Shown one piece after another: positions 37,402 to 47,002 of a stretch of 64,000 bases of DNA. The position numbers and the translations under genes are program-made. The stretch is from Croceicoccus ponticola (GTDB lineage: Bacteria > Pseudomonadota > Alphaproteobacteria > Sphingomonadales > Sphingomonadaceae). The notes below the pieces were generated by a model, which did not search any database, was not told the DNA's origin, and saw nothing but the letters and a program-made list of their open reading frames with translations. The DNA is taken from contig NZ_RXOL01000003.1 of NCBI RefSeq assembly GCF_004004515.1, positions 1 through 64,000 of the forward strand, written 5' to 3'. Every line of letters begins with the position of its first letter. Positions within the stretch are counted from its first letter, which is position 1.

Positions 37402-38451
37402 TCAGGCGGTTGCGAAGCGTATGGGAGCGCCCTGCCGCAGCAGGTAGTCGCCGGCAGGAAACCGTTCGCCATCCAGCACGAAACCGCCTTCCAGCATTAC
37501 GCGGACTTCTTCGGCATCGACCCGGTGGATGCCATCGCGTTCCAGTGCGGGCACGTCGACACCGCGCATGATCCGCACGAAATTGCGCAGGAATCGTCTA
37601 GGTGGCGCATCGACGACCAGCGTTTTCAGGCCGGCACGCCTTTCACCGAAAACCGCCGCATCGAGCGGTAGCCGTTCCATGGTGGACGCGAGAAATAGAA
37701 ACCGCGCCGCTTCGCTGTCGAGCGTGGCGCCGTGGCGCGGGCGTGCGCCCTTGCCATAGCGGATCGCCATCTGCTTGCCCTGCCGCCAGGGCGAACGCGC
37801 GCCGCCGAAAAACGTGCTGAAAACGCCGCCGAACACCGACATGCCGACAGCCAGATTGTTGACCGCGCCCCAGCGATGGGTCGTCTGAGCCAGTTCCGTG
37901 GCATCGACGAAAGCGCCGCCGCCGAACAGGAAGCCGAGCACCGGCGTTCCTTCGCCCGCCAGTTCGATCTCGATCGGCGAACGATCGATCGTCGAGCCAG
38001 CGCGCCACGAAGCGATCAGGTCCGCAACCGTCGCATCGTCGGGCACGCCAAGGTCGATGGCGAGCGCATTGGTCTTGCCACAGGGCAACACTCCGATAAC
38101 GGGTTCCGATCCGGCCCAGATTTCCGCGCCGCACGTCAGCACGTCGCGAACCGTGCCATCGCCGCCCGCCACGATCACGAGATCCAGCCCGTCCCGCACG
38201 AGTTCGGCCAACAGGCGGCGCAGTTCGGGCCGCGTCTTCGGCTCTTCGATGCGCACGCCTTCGGGCACTTCGAGACCACGGGTCTTGTTGCGGTGACTGC
38301 GCGGATTTGAAATGACGACGACGTTCGGAATAGCACCCGAATTGGCGCGACGATGTGGTGCTGGCTCCGCCTTTTCGCCGGGCGCGGCATCGCCTACGCT
38401 GTCGAATGCGAAGAGCGGCCTTGTGCAATCGTCGTAGATAGTGCCGTTCAT
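37402..38451 (-). CDS. Diacylglycerol/lipid kinase, DAGK catalytic family
   Basis: 349 residues from ATG 38451 (an upstream in-frame extension is open). VVVISNPRSHRNK opens the DAGK_cat domain, and the nucleotide motif is VIVAGGDGTVRDVLT. Then GVLPCGKTNALAIDLGVPDD and GFLFGGGAFVDATELAQ complete the YegS/DgkB-like core. The C-terminal part ends FPAGDYLLRQGAPIRF. It phosphorylates diacylglycerol, sphingoid or related lipid; sphingolipid kinases share this fold, which would fit a sphingomonad. Gene order and spacing tie it to the Tam41-like gene. Confidence 0.9.
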   Translation of the reverse strand: MNGTIYDDCTRPLFAFDSVGDAAPGEKAEPAPHRRANSGAIPNVVVISNPRSHRNKTRGLEVPEGVRIEEPKTRPELRRLLAELVRDGLDLVIVAGGDGTVRDVLTCGAEIWAGSEPVIGVLPCGKTNALAIDLGVPDDATVADLIASWRAGSTIDRSPIEIELAGEGTPVLGFLFGGGAFVDATELAQTTHRWGAVNNLAVGMSVFGGVFSTFFGGARSPWRQGKQMAIRYGKGARPRHGATLDSEAARFLFLASTMERLPLDAAVFGERRAGLKTLVVDAPPRRFLRNFVRIMRGVDVPALERDGIHRVDAEEVRVMLEGGFVLDGERFPAGDYLLRQGAPIRFATA

Positions 38452-38612
38452 CACGCTGCCCATAGCGGTTAACGGTGATAAAATCATCCGTAAAAAAACT
38501 GTCATATTCGGATATGCGCAACAGGGGCGACAAGGAAATCGGTTCGATCGCAGGGACATCCGCGTGCCGCCCGAACATCGCCGCCGTAGGGCGAGTCATG
38601 AAAGGGATAAGG

Positions 38613-39029
38613 ATGCGACAGTCCATCACCACCATCGGCATCGCAAGCCATGGCCGCGGCATGATCGAAATCACTGCGCAGGTTTGCGACTGGGTCCGCG
38701 ACACGGGCATGGCGACCGGGTTGCTCACCGTGTTCTGCCGCCACACTTCCGCTTCGCTCGTCATTCAGGAAAATGCGGCGCCCGAAGTTCGCCACGATAT
38801 CGTCGACTGGCTGGACCGGATTGCGCCCGAAACCGCGCGCTACCGGCATGACGACGAAGGGGCGGACGACATGCCCGCGCACCTCAAATCGGTGCTGACC
38901 GGCGTGTCGCTGTCGATCCCCGTTCATGGGGGACAGCCGATGTTGGGCGCGTGGCAAGGCTTGTACCTTGTCGAACACCGTGTCCGCCCGCATCGCCGGG
39001 AGGTTGTCCTGCACCTGATCGGCGAGTAG
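38613..39029 (+). CDS. YjbQ family protein (UPF0047)
   Basis: 138 residues. Landmarks: VFCRHTSASLVIQENAAPEV, then HLKSVLTGVSLSIPVHGGQ, then GAWQGLYLVEHR, which give the metal-binding histidines of the family. Members have weak thiamine-phosphate synthase activity and are metal-dependent. ATG 38613 fits the usual family start (MRQSITTIGI); ATG 38598 is an alternative. Divergent from the lipid kinase gene. Confidence 0.93.
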   Translation: MRQSITTIGIASHGRGMIEITAQVCDWVRDTGMATGLLTVFCRHTSASLVIQENAAPEVRHDIVDWLDRIAPETARYRHDDEGADDMPAHLKSVLTGVSLSIPVHGGQPMLGAWQGLYLVEHRVRPHRREVVLHLIGE

Positions 39030-39127
39030 GCGAGCGCCCGAGACCAGAATTATTTGACCGGCGCAGGATAGTTCGCGGCCGGCCTTCGTTCTGGCATTAA
39101 CCTTCACCCCTTTTCGTTGCGAGACCC

Positions 39128-39925
39128 ATGCCCGTCACCATCAAGGCGCACATCGCCTATCGCTTTTACGCACCGACCGACTTCCTCTTGCAGATGGAGG
39201 CCGCGGCGATTCCCGAACAGATTCTGTCGGGACCGGGCCTGACGTCGACCCAGAGCGAACACTTCGCGCGTATTGCCGGGCAGGACACGATCGGCGAACG
39301 CATCTGGTTGCGGGTCAACGGCGACTTCACCGCCGATTACACAATCACCGCGGAAGTTCAGCGGACGCTGGCGGATATTTCGACGCTCGGCGCGCTTCAG
39401 CCGCACAAGCTTCCTGGCGAGACAGTGCACTACTTGTTCGATTCCCGGTTCTGCCCGGGCGATCGCTTTCACAGTTTTGTCGAAGCCGAGTTCGGCGACG
39501 CCAAGGGCGGTGCCCGCATTGCGGCGATCCGCGACTGGGTCGCGGGCAACTTCACGTACGAGCCGGGCTCGAGCGTCGCGACGACGACCGCGCTCGACAG
39601 TTTTGTCGAACGGCGCGGCGTGTGCCGCGATTATGCGCATGTCGTGGTCACGATGGCGCGCGCGTCGGGCATTCCGGCCCGTTACGTAAGCTGCTACGCA
39701 CCGGGCGTCGACCCGCAGGATTTCCACGCCGTGGCCGAAGTTTTCCTTGCCGATAGCGATGCGCCCGACGGCACCGGCAGTTGGCACATCATCGATGCGA
39801 CCGACATGGCAGATCCAGCCAAGACAGTGAAGATCGGCGTCGGCCGCGATGCGGCCGAAGTCAGTTTCCTCACCTCATACGGCTTCGCCGAAATGCTGGA
39901 CAAGCAGATCGAGGTCATTGGTTAG
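39128..39925 (+). CDS. Transglutaminase-like cysteine protein
   Basis: 265 residues with an N-terminal beta-rich domain and a transglutaminase core. The catalytic triad is Cys166 in RRGVCRDYAHVVVTMAR, His200 in DPQDFHAVAEVFL, and an aspartate in IIDATD (223 or 226). Such proteins are common in alphaproteobacteria, often near peptide-ligation or proteolysis genes. No such partner is visible here. Confidence 0.9.
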   Translation: MPVTIKAHIAYRFYAPTDFLLQMEAAAIPEQILSGPGLTSTQSEHFARIAGQDTIGERIWLRVNGDFTADYTITAEVQRTLADISTLGALQPHKLPGETVHYLFDSRFCPGDRFHSFVEAEFGDAKGGARIAAIRDWVAGNFTYEPGSSVATTTALDSFVERRGVCRDYAHVVVTMARASGIPARYVSCYAPGVDPQDFHAVAEVFLADSDAPDGTGSWHIIDATDMADPAKTVKIGVGRDAAEVSFLTSYGFAEMLDKQIEVIG

Positions 39926-40083
39926 AACCAGCTTGTTGTGAACGTTCCCATGACGTAACGATGCTGGCTGACGACAATGTGGGCGTAACGCTGGTCAAGC
40001 CTTTCGGCGCTTGCTAACAATTCGCTTCGCACTCACCGTGAGGCCATTGCAACCATGATATTCGAAGCCGGGCAGGCCGGGGC

Positions 40084-41535
40084 ATGACGTTCTCGGCCAA
40101 CAAGCTATTGCTCTTTGGCGCGACCGGCGACCTTTCGCAGCGCATGTTGTTGCCTTCGCTTTGCGGGTTGATGAGCGACGGGTTGCTCCCCGAAAACATC
40201 GACATCATCGGCACGGCCCGTTCGGAACATTCCGATGAAAGCTTCCGCAACTTCGCCGCCGATGCGCTGGCAAAATTCCTGCCTGCAGGACGCGAGGTAA
40301 AAGTCGACTCCTTCCTGAAACGCCTGCGTTATCAGGATCTCGACGCATCGACGCCCGAAGGGTTCGATGGGCTGGCCAAGTGTGTCGGCCCGATCGGTGC
40401 GGGAGAGGACGAAGGGCTGTCGATCTTCCTGTCGACAGCACCGTTCCTGTTCGAACCCACGATCAAGGGTCTGGCCGCCAACGGCCTTGCGACGGGCAAC
40501 GTGCGCATCGGGCTGGAAAAGCCGCTGGGCACCGATCTTGCCACGTCGTGCCAGATCAACGACGCGGTCGCCGCCGCGTTTCACGAAAGCCGGATTTACC
40601 GGATCGACCATTATCTGGGCAAGGAAACGGTCCAGAACCTGCTCGCCCTGCGATTTGCCAACATCATGTTCGAACCGTTGTGGAACGCGGCGCATATCGA
40701 CCATGTCCAGATCACCGTGGCCGAAACCGTCGGCCTCGAATCCCGCGTCGGGTATTACGACACCAGCGGCGCCTTGCGCGACATGGTGCAGAACCACATG
40801 CTCCAGCTGCTAGCGCTTGTCGCGATGGAGCCGCCGACCAGTTTCGATGCCACCGCCGTGCGCGACGAAAAGGTCAAGGTGCTGCGCGCGCTGCGTCCGG
40901 TTCAGCCCAACGAGACCGTCACAGGCCAATACAAGGCGGGCGCGATCAACGGCGAGGCGGTTCCCGGATATGACGAGGAACTGGGCAAAGGCAGCGGCAC
41001 CGAGACGTTCGTCGCGATCAAGGCGCATATCGACAATTGGCGCTGGAAGGGTGTGCCGTTCTATTTGCGAACCGGCAAGCGGATGCCCGAACGCACAACC
41101 GAGATCATCGTGAAGTTTCGCTGCGTGCCGCACTCGATTTTCGCCGACAAGGGCGCAAAGACGCTGCCCAACACGCTGGTCATCGGCATCCAACCGCGCG
41201 AAAATATCCAGCTTTCGCTTATGGCAAAAGTGCCCGGCCTCGATCGTGAGGGCATCCGGCTGCGGCAGGTTCCGCTCGATATCGCCATGCCCGATGCCTT
41301 TGCCGGGGCGGATCGGCGCATCGCCTACGAACGCCTGTTGCTCGACCTTGTCGAAGGCGACCAGACGCTTTTCGTGCGCCGCGACGAGGTAGAGGCGCAG
41401 TGGCACTGGATCGACGCCATCCGCGCGACATGGGCCGCTGAGGGAATCGAGCCGAAGAGCTATACCGCCGGAAGCTGGGGACCGTCCGCGGCCATAGCCC
41501 TGGCGGAACGCGACGGCGTCACGTGGCATGAGTAA
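40084..41535 (+). CDS. zwf: Glucose-6-phosphate 1-dehydrogenase
   Basis: Oxidises glucose-6-phosphate, feeding the Entner-Doudoroff pathway. 483 residues. The Rossmann start is LLFGATGDLSQRMLLPSL, the active-site region is YRIDHYLGKETVQNLLALRF (catalytic His about residue 176) and the C-domain carries FYLRTGKRMPER. The region 39926-40083 upstream has two CGTAACG repeats that could be part of its promoter. No pgl (6-phosphogluconolactonase) gene follows before edd. Confidence 0.97.
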   Translation: MTFSANKLLLFGATGDLSQRMLLPSLCGLMSDGLLPENIDIIGTARSEHSDESFRNFAADALAKFLPAGREVKVDSFLKRLRYQDLDASTPEGFDGLAKCVGPIGAGEDEGLSIFLSTAPFLFEPTIKGLAANGLATGNVRIGLEKPLGTDLATSCQINDAVAAAFHESRIYRIDHYLGKETVQNLLALRFANIMFEPLWNAAHIDHVQITVAETVGLESRVGYYDTSGALRDMVQNHMLQLLALVAMEPPTSFDATAVRDEKVKVLRALRPVQPNETVTGQYKAGAINGEAVPGYDEELGKGSGTETFVAIKAHIDNWRWKGVPFYLRTGKRMPERTTEIIVKFRCVPHSIFADKGAKTLPNTLVIGIQPRENIQLSLMAKVPGLDREGIRLRQVPLDIAMPDAFAGADRRIAYERLLLDLVEGDQTLFVRRDEVEAQWHWIDAIRATWAAEGIEPKSYTAGSWGPSAAIALAERDGVTWHE

Positions 41536-41665
41536 CTAACGTCGCAGGCCGGGCGGGTTTTCCGGTTTGAGCCTGACGGACAGCCCTGCTACGCTGCACT
41601 GCAATAATCGGTGGGACATCGGGAAGAGGGAGCCCGACAACCGCCCAATGACATGAAGGAACGAT

Positions 41666-43495
41666 GTGGCCGAACTGCACCCTACCCTCGCCCGCGTAAC
41701 AGAACGCATCGTCGCACGAAGCCGCGATAGCCGGCAGCGATATCTCGACCTCATGGCCAGAGAGGGCGCGCGGCATCCCGACCGGAATGTGCTGGCCTGC
41801 TCGAACCTTGCCCACGGTTACGCCGCGATGGGCGATGACAAGGCCGCGATCGGCGGCGGCAAGGCGCCCAATCTTGCCATCGTCACCGCCTACAACGACA
41901 TGCTGTCGGCGCATCAGCCCTATGGCCGCTATCCCGAAGCGATGAAGATCTACGCCCGCGAAGTCGGCGCCACCGCGCAGGTCGCTGGTGGCGTTCCAGC
42001 GATGTGCGATGGCGTGACGCAGGGCCAGGACGGGATGGACCTGTCGCTGTTCAGCCGCGACACGATCGCGATGTCGACGGCCATCGCGATAAGCCATGAA
42101 ATGTTCGACGGCATGGCCCTGCTCGGCATTTGCGACAAGATCGTGCCCGGCCTTTTGATCGGTGCGCTGCGGTTCGGGCATCTGGCGGGCATTTTCGTGC
42201 CCAGCGGCCCTATGCCCAGCGGCATCGGCAACAAGGAAAAGCAGAAGACACGGCAGCTTTACGCCGAAGGCAAGGTCGGCCGCGACGAGTTGCTGGCAAG
42301 CGAGTCCGCGTCCTATCACGCGCCGGGCACCTGCACGTTCTACGGCACGGCCAATTCCAATCAGATGATGATGGAGATGATGGGCCTGCACTTGCCGGGC
42401 GCAGCCTTCGTTTCGCCCAACACCCCGCTACGCAGCGCGCTGACCCGCGCGGCGGTCCATCAGCTGGCAAAGATTTCGACCCGAGGTTCCGACCCGCGCC
42501 CGCTGTCGGCTTGCATCGACGAAAAGGCTATCGTGAACGCCGTCGTCGGCTTGCTCGCCACGGGCGGTTCGACCAATCATGCGCTCCATGTGCCGGCCAT
42601 CGCGCGCGCCGCTGGCGTGCTCATCGACTGGAGCGATTTCGACGAACTGTCGCACGCCGTGCCGCTGATCGCGCGCGTCTATCCCAACGGTTCGGGCGAC
42701 GTGAACCATTTCCATGCCGCCGGGGGCATGGGTTACGTCATCCGCGAACTGCTTGATTCAGGCCTCGCGCACGACGACATCGTCACCGTGGGTGGCGCAA
42801 GTTTGGCCGATTATGCGATGGAACCGGTCATGGCGGAAAAGGACCTGTCGTGGCAGGCCGCCCCCGCCACCCCGCTCGACCCCACGATGCTGGCGCCGGT
42901 GTCCGATCCTTTCCTGCCCGACGGCGGAATGCGGCTGCTGACCGGAAATCTTGGCCGTGCGACGATCAAGACCAGCGCGGTGGACAAGGAACGGTGGGTA
43001 GTCGAAGCCCCGGCCCGAGTGTTCCAGACGCAGGAAGATGTCGCCCACGCGTTCAAGGCGGGCGAGCTTGACCGCGACGTCGTCGTCGTCGTCCGCTTTC
43101 AGGGCCCGCGCGCCAACGGTATGCCCGAACTGCATAAATTGACCCCGCCGCTCGGCGTATTGCAGGATCGCGGGTTCAAGGTCGCGCTGGTCACCGACGG
43201 GCGCATGTCGGGCGCATCGGGCAAAGTGCCTGCCGCGATCCATTGCACGCCCGAAGCATTGGCCGACGTCAACGGTACCAGCGGCCCGCTCGCCTATCTG
43301 CAGGACGGCGACATCGTGCGCGTCGATGCCGACACAGGCACGCTTTCGACCACCGCCGACCTGTCCGCCCGCGTGCCGGCCATCGCGCCCCCTGCGGCGC
43401 AGGGCGTGGGGCGCGAACTGTTCGCCATCATGCGGGCCGGGGCCGATGGCGCCGAAAAGGGCGGTTCGGCGATGCTGGCGCTGGCCGGACTTTAA
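41666..43495 (+). CDS. edd: 6-phosphogluconate dehydratase
   Basis: Makes 2-keto-3-deoxy-6-phosphogluconate. IlvD/Edd family, 609 residues, with Fe-S ligand regions in [20 protein letters not shown] and [14 protein letters not shown], the stretch [19 protein letters not shown] and [19 protein letters not shown] 41666 is the start, with AAGGA five bases upstream. The edd-eda pair is contiguous, which supports an Entner-Doudoroff role. Confidence 0.97.
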   Translation: MAELHPTLARVTERIVARSRDSRQRYLDLMAREGARHPDRNVLACSNLAHGYAAMGDDKAAIGGGKAPNLAIVTAYNDMLSAHQPYGRYPEAMKIYAREVGATAQVAGGVPAMCDGVTQGQDGMDLSLFSRDTIAMSTAIAISHEMFDGMALLGICDKIVPGLLIGALRFGHLAGIFVPSGPMPSGIGNKEKQKTRQLYAEGKVGRDELLASESASYHAPGTCTFYGTANSNQMMMEMMGLHLPGAAFVSPNTPLRSALTRAAVHQLAKISTRGSDPRPLSACIDEKAIVNAVVGLLATGGSTNHALHVPAIARAAGVLIDWSDFDELSHAVPLIARVYPNGSGDVNHFHAAGGMGYVIRELLDSGLAHDDIVTVGGASLADYAMEPVMAEKDLSWQAAPATPLDPTMLAPVSDPFLPDGGMRLLTGNLGRATIKTSAVDKERWVVEAPARVFQTQEDVAHAFKAGELDRDVVVVVRFQGPRANGMPELHKLTPPLGVLQDRGFKVALVTDGRMSGASGKVPAAIHCTPEALADVNGTSGPLAYLQDGDIVRVDADTGTLSTTADLSARVPAIAPPAAQGVGRELFAIMRAGADGAEKGGSAMLALAGL

Positions 43496-43520
43496 CGCGG
43501 AAATTTGCCGCGGGAATGCG

Positions 43521-44177
43521 ATGCCGGATCAGGCACCCGCAGGATTTGAGGATTTTGACGACATGACCGACATCTATTCCATCATGACCATGGCGCCGGT
43601 GATCCCGGTGCTGGTGATCGACGATCTCGACACTGCCATTCCGATTGCAGAAGCATTGGTCGCAGGCGGATTGCCCTGTCTCGAAGTCACTTTGCGCACC
43701 CCATGCGCTCTCGACGCGATCGAAGCGATGAAGACCGTGCCCGGCGCGATCGTCGGTGCCGGCACCGTGCTGTCGACCAAGGACCTTGAAGCGGTAATGC
43801 GCGCGGGCGTCGAATTCGTCGTCTCTCCGGGCCTGACCGAAAACCTTGGCCGCGCGGCACGCGAGGCGGGCGTGCCTTTCCTGCCCGGCATCGCGACCAG
43901 CGCGGACATCATGACCGGCCTCGATCTCGGCCTGTCGCATTTCAAGTTCTTTCCGGCAGAAGCTAACGGCGGCCTGCCCGCGTTGAAGGCGATCGCCGCG
44001 CCGTTTGGGATGGCGAAATTCTGCCCCACCGGCGGCATCACGCTGGAAAGCGCGCCCAAGTGGCTCGCGCATCCGCAAGTGCTTTGCGTCGGCGGCAGTT
44101 GGGTCGCGCCCAAGGGGGCCGATGCCGAAACTATCCGCATGCTCGCCGCCGAAGCTGCCGCCATCACACCTTCCTGA
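43521..44177 (+). CDS. eda: 2-keto-3-deoxy-6-phosphogluconate aldolase
   Basis: Cleaves KDPG to pyruvate and glyceraldehyde-3-phosphate. 218 residues from ATG 43521 (ATG 43563 is an alternative). The class I aldolase core shows CLEVTLRTPCALDAI with the general-acid Glu, GAGTVLSTKDLEAVM, FVVSPGLTENLGRAA and SHFKFFPAEANGG with the Schiff-base Lys142. Ends 17 bases before the PEPC-like gene. Confidence 0.97.
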   Translation: MPDQAPAGFEDFDDMTDIYSIMTMAPVIPVLVIDDLDTAIPIAEALVAGGLPCLEVTLRTPCALDAIEAMKTVPGAIVGAGTVLSTKDLEAVMRAGVEFVVSPGLTENLGRAAREAGVPFLPGIATSADIMTGLDLGLSHFKFFPAEANGGLPALKAIAAPFGMAKFCPTGGITLESAPKWLAHPQVLCVGGSWVAPKGADAETIRMLAAEAAAITPS

Positions 44178-44193
44178 CGGGGAAAATCCGCCC

Positions 44194-46977
44194 ATGAACC
44201 CCAAGATCGCCGCTCTCCACGAACGCCTGCGCGAACTGCACGATCGCACCCGCGACACCCCGCTGTTCAACCCGGTCTTCCAACTGGGGCTGGAGTTTTC
44301 GCGAAAGCTTGAAACGGGCGACATGGGTCTCGCCGACATCGACGATCTGGTCAGCTCGCTGGAATGCGAGGGATTGCTGGCGCGGGCGCAGAAGCTCGAT
44401 CGCATGGTCGCGCCGATGGATCCGGAAACGAACCTTGCCACGTTTCGTGAACGGCCCGGCGATTTCGCTGCATTCGCCGAACGGTGGCGGCATCCGTTGC
44501 TGCACGTCGTGTTCACCGCGCACCCCACCTTCCTGCTGACCCCGGCGCAGGCCGGGACGGTCGCGCAATCGGCATCCGACGGTTCGATGGATGGCGCCCA
44601 CGTGTGCACCGCCCCGTACGATCGCGTGCCGATCACGCTCGATTCCGAACACGACGCCGCGATGTCGGCGATGAGCCGCGCACAAGGCGCACGCGACCGC
44701 ATCGTGCGCACGCTGTTGGCAAGCGCACGGGATGCCTTTCCGTCAGAATGGAAATCGCTCGCCCCGGTGCCGGTGCGGCTGGCGACGTGGGTCGGTTACG
44801 ACATGGACGGGCGCACCGACATCGGCTGGAACACGTCCATCCGATACCGCCTGTCGGAAAAGGCCGAGCGGCTGGCCGGATATGCGGCGATGCTGGCCGA
44901 AGCCGCGCCCGATATCGCGGGCAAGCTGGCCGCCGCTGCCGAATATACGGGCGAAATGGCCGTCAATTTCGCCAAGGACCTGTCCGACCCCGCGCTGTTG
45001 AGCCATGCGGCCAACACGCTGACTGCTGCGCACCCGGACAAGCTTACCAGCCTCGCGCCCATCATGACGCAACTGGAAACCGCCGCGGCCGATGCCGATG
45101 ACGCGACCGCCATCGGTTTGCTGACGGCGGTTGCCGCGATGCGGGCCGACGGGCTGGGCATGGGCTGGATCCACTTCCGCGTGAATTCCAGCCAGCTGCA
45201 GAACGCAATCCGCCGGCGGGTCGACCCGGAATCCAAGCTCGACCTGTCGAGCCAGGCTGCGCTGGGCGCCATCCGCACCGCGCTTCGCGAAGCGAGACCG
45301 CTGAACAGCAATTTCGCCGCGCTCGCCATCGAATCGAGCACGGCGATTCGCCAGTTCCTCGCGATGCAGCAAATCCTGAAGCACATCGATGCCGATGCGC
45401 CGATCCGGATGCTGATCGCCGAATGCGAACAGCCGCAGACGGTGCTGGCCGCGCTTTATTTCGCAAAGCTGTTCGGCATCGACGACAAGGTCGACGTCTC
45501 GCCGCTATTCGAAACCGAAACCGCGTTGGAACACGGCGGACGTTTCCTCGATGCACTGCTGGCCGAAGAGGACTACCGCGCTTACGCCAAGCTGCGCGGG
45601 CGCGTCTGCATCCAGACCGGCTTTTCCGATGCCGGTCGCTTTGTCGGGCAGATTCCCGCCAGCCTAGCGATCGAACGGCTGCAGGGTCGGCTTGCCGATG
45701 CGATGAAGGCCAACGGACTTTCTGACGTGGCGGCGCTGATCTTCAACACCCACGGCGAATCGATGGGTCGCGGCGCGCATCCGACATCGATGAAAGACCG
45801 GCTGGAATGGCCGCTGTCGCCATGGACCCGTCGCCGTTTCGTGCGTGCCGGGATCAGGCTGGAACCGGAGGTCAGCTTTCAGGGCGGAGACGGCTATCTC
45901 TGGTTCGGGACGCCCGAACTGGCGCTCGCCACGCTGACGCGGATCGCGGAAAATCCTCCCGGCGAAACCGATTCCGATGCGCCGACCGACCAGTTCTATC
46001 GCCGCACCGATCTCAGCCTCGATTTCTATCGCGCGATCCGACGGGTGCAGAACATGCACCTCGTTTCATCCACCTATAGCCGCGCGGTGACCGCGTTCGG
46101 GCTGGGCCTGTTGAACGATACCGGCAGTCGCCGTTCGCGCCGCCAATCCGATCTGGCATCCGACCGCAAGATGAGCCTGCGACAGATCCGCGCAATCCCA
46201 CACAACGCCGTGCTGCAACAGCTGGGCTATCCGGTGAACGTGATCGCGGGTTTCGGCACCGCGGCGGACACCAACCGCGAGGAAATCGCCGCGCTGCTGG
46301 TCGAAAGCGAACGCGGGCGGCAGATGCTGCGGCTGGTTCGCGCCGCCGACGCATTGGCCAGCATCAAGACGGTGGCCGCGCACGGCGAACTTTTCAACTC
46401 CGCCTATTGGGCCAGCCGCCCCTATCGCGGGACCGAAGAACACCTGACCGACGCCTGCCTGTCGCTTGCCGAATACCTGACGAAGGATGACCGCGTCGGC
46501 GTGTTCCGCCGTCTTGCCAGCCGGTTGCGGGTCGATGCCATGCACCTGCACAAACTGATGGACGTGCTGCCCGAAGCGACAGAGGAATTGGGCGCGCCCA
46601 TCTCCGGCCGCGAACACAAGCGTCGCTCGATCGGCTTGCTACAATCGCTGCGGCTGGCGCTGTTACAGCACATGTTCCTGAAAGCAGTACAGGTGCCCGT
46701 CTTTTCCCGCAGCAACGACATCAGCCGCGAAGACGTGCTGGAGATGGTGTTCACGTTGCGCATCGACGATGCGCTCACGCAATTGCGCCGCGCCTTTCCA
46801 ACCAGTTTCCCGTCCATCGACGACTTCGCGGTGGATGAGCCAAGCGATTATCCCGACGGCGGCGACAGCGGTTACCTCGCCATCCGCCGCGATTTCATCG
46901 ACCCCATCGAAAAGGCCTATGAGCTAGTTCTGCGGATAGGCACTGCCATTGCCAACGAATTCGGCGCACACGGCTGA
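44194..46977 (+). CDS. Phosphoenolpyruvate-carboxylase-like protein with altered active site
   Basis: 927 residues, the length of PEPC. The family fold is recognisable: FTAHPT (His110), TWVGYDMDGRTDI, WIHFRVNSS (Arg329), PLFETE (Glu440), GFSDAGR (Asp479), THGESMGRGAHP, and LRQIRAIPHNAVL with GFGTA near the C-terminus. Key motifs differ from true PEPC: TAHPTE has become TAHPTF, the GYSDSAKDAG signature is GFSDAGRFVG without its lysine, and HGRGGSIGRGG is shortened to HGESMGRGA, losing one arginine. The likely metal ligands (Glu440, Asp479) and His110, Arg329 and Arg526 remain. It lies 16 bases after eda. Whether it fixes bicarbonate is doubtful. Confidence 0.85.
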   Translation: MNPKIAALHERLRELHDRTRDTPLFNPVFQLGLEFSRKLETGDMGLADIDDLVSSLECEGLLARAQKLDRMVAPMDPETNLATFRERPGDFAAFAERWRHPLLHVVFTAHPTFLLTPAQAGTVAQSASDGSMDGAHVCTAPYDRVPITLDSEHDAAMSAMSRAQGARDRIVRTLLASARDAFPSEWKSLAPVPVRLATWVGYDMDGRTDIGWNTSIRYRLSEKAERLAGYAAMLAEAAPDIAGKLAAAAEYTGEMAVNFAKDLSDPALLSHAANTLTAAHPDKLTSLAPIMTQLETAAADADDATAIGLLTAVAAMRADGLGMGWIHFRVNSSQLQNAIRRRVDPESKLDLSSQAALGAIRTALREARPLNSNFAALAIESSTAIRQFLAMQQILKHIDADAPIRMLIAECEQPQTVLAALYFAKLFGIDDKVDVSPLFETETALEHGGRFLDALLAEEDYRAYAKLRGRVCIQTGFSDAGRFVGQIPASLAIERLQGRLADAMKANGLSDVAALIFNTHGESMGRGAHPTSMKDRLEWPLSPWTRRRFVRAGIRLEPEVSFQGGDGYLWFGTPELALATLTRIAENPPGETDSDAPTDQFYRRTDLSLDFYRAIRRVQNMHLVSSTYSRAVTAFGLGLLNDTGSRRSRRQSDLASDRKMSLRQIRAIPHNAVLQQLGYPVNVIAGFGTAADTNREEIAALLVESERGRQMLRLVRAADALASIKTVAAHGELFNSAYWASRPYRGTEEHLTDACLSLAEYLTKDDRVGVFRRLASRLRVDAMHLHKLMDVLPEATEELGAPISGREHKRRSIGLLQSLRLALLQHMFLKAVQVPVFSRSNDISREDVLEMVFTLRIDDALTQLRRAFPTSFPSIDDFAVDEPSDYPDGGDSGYLAIRRDFIDPIEKAYELVLRIGTAIANEFGAHG

Positions 46978-47002
46978 TCCACGGCGCGCAAGGGGGCACA
47001 CG

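Noticed and set aside
39950-39996. Two CGTAACG copies before zwf as an operator
   Set aside because: The motif is short, direct not inverted, and not supported by a second site in the window; only mentioned with zwf.
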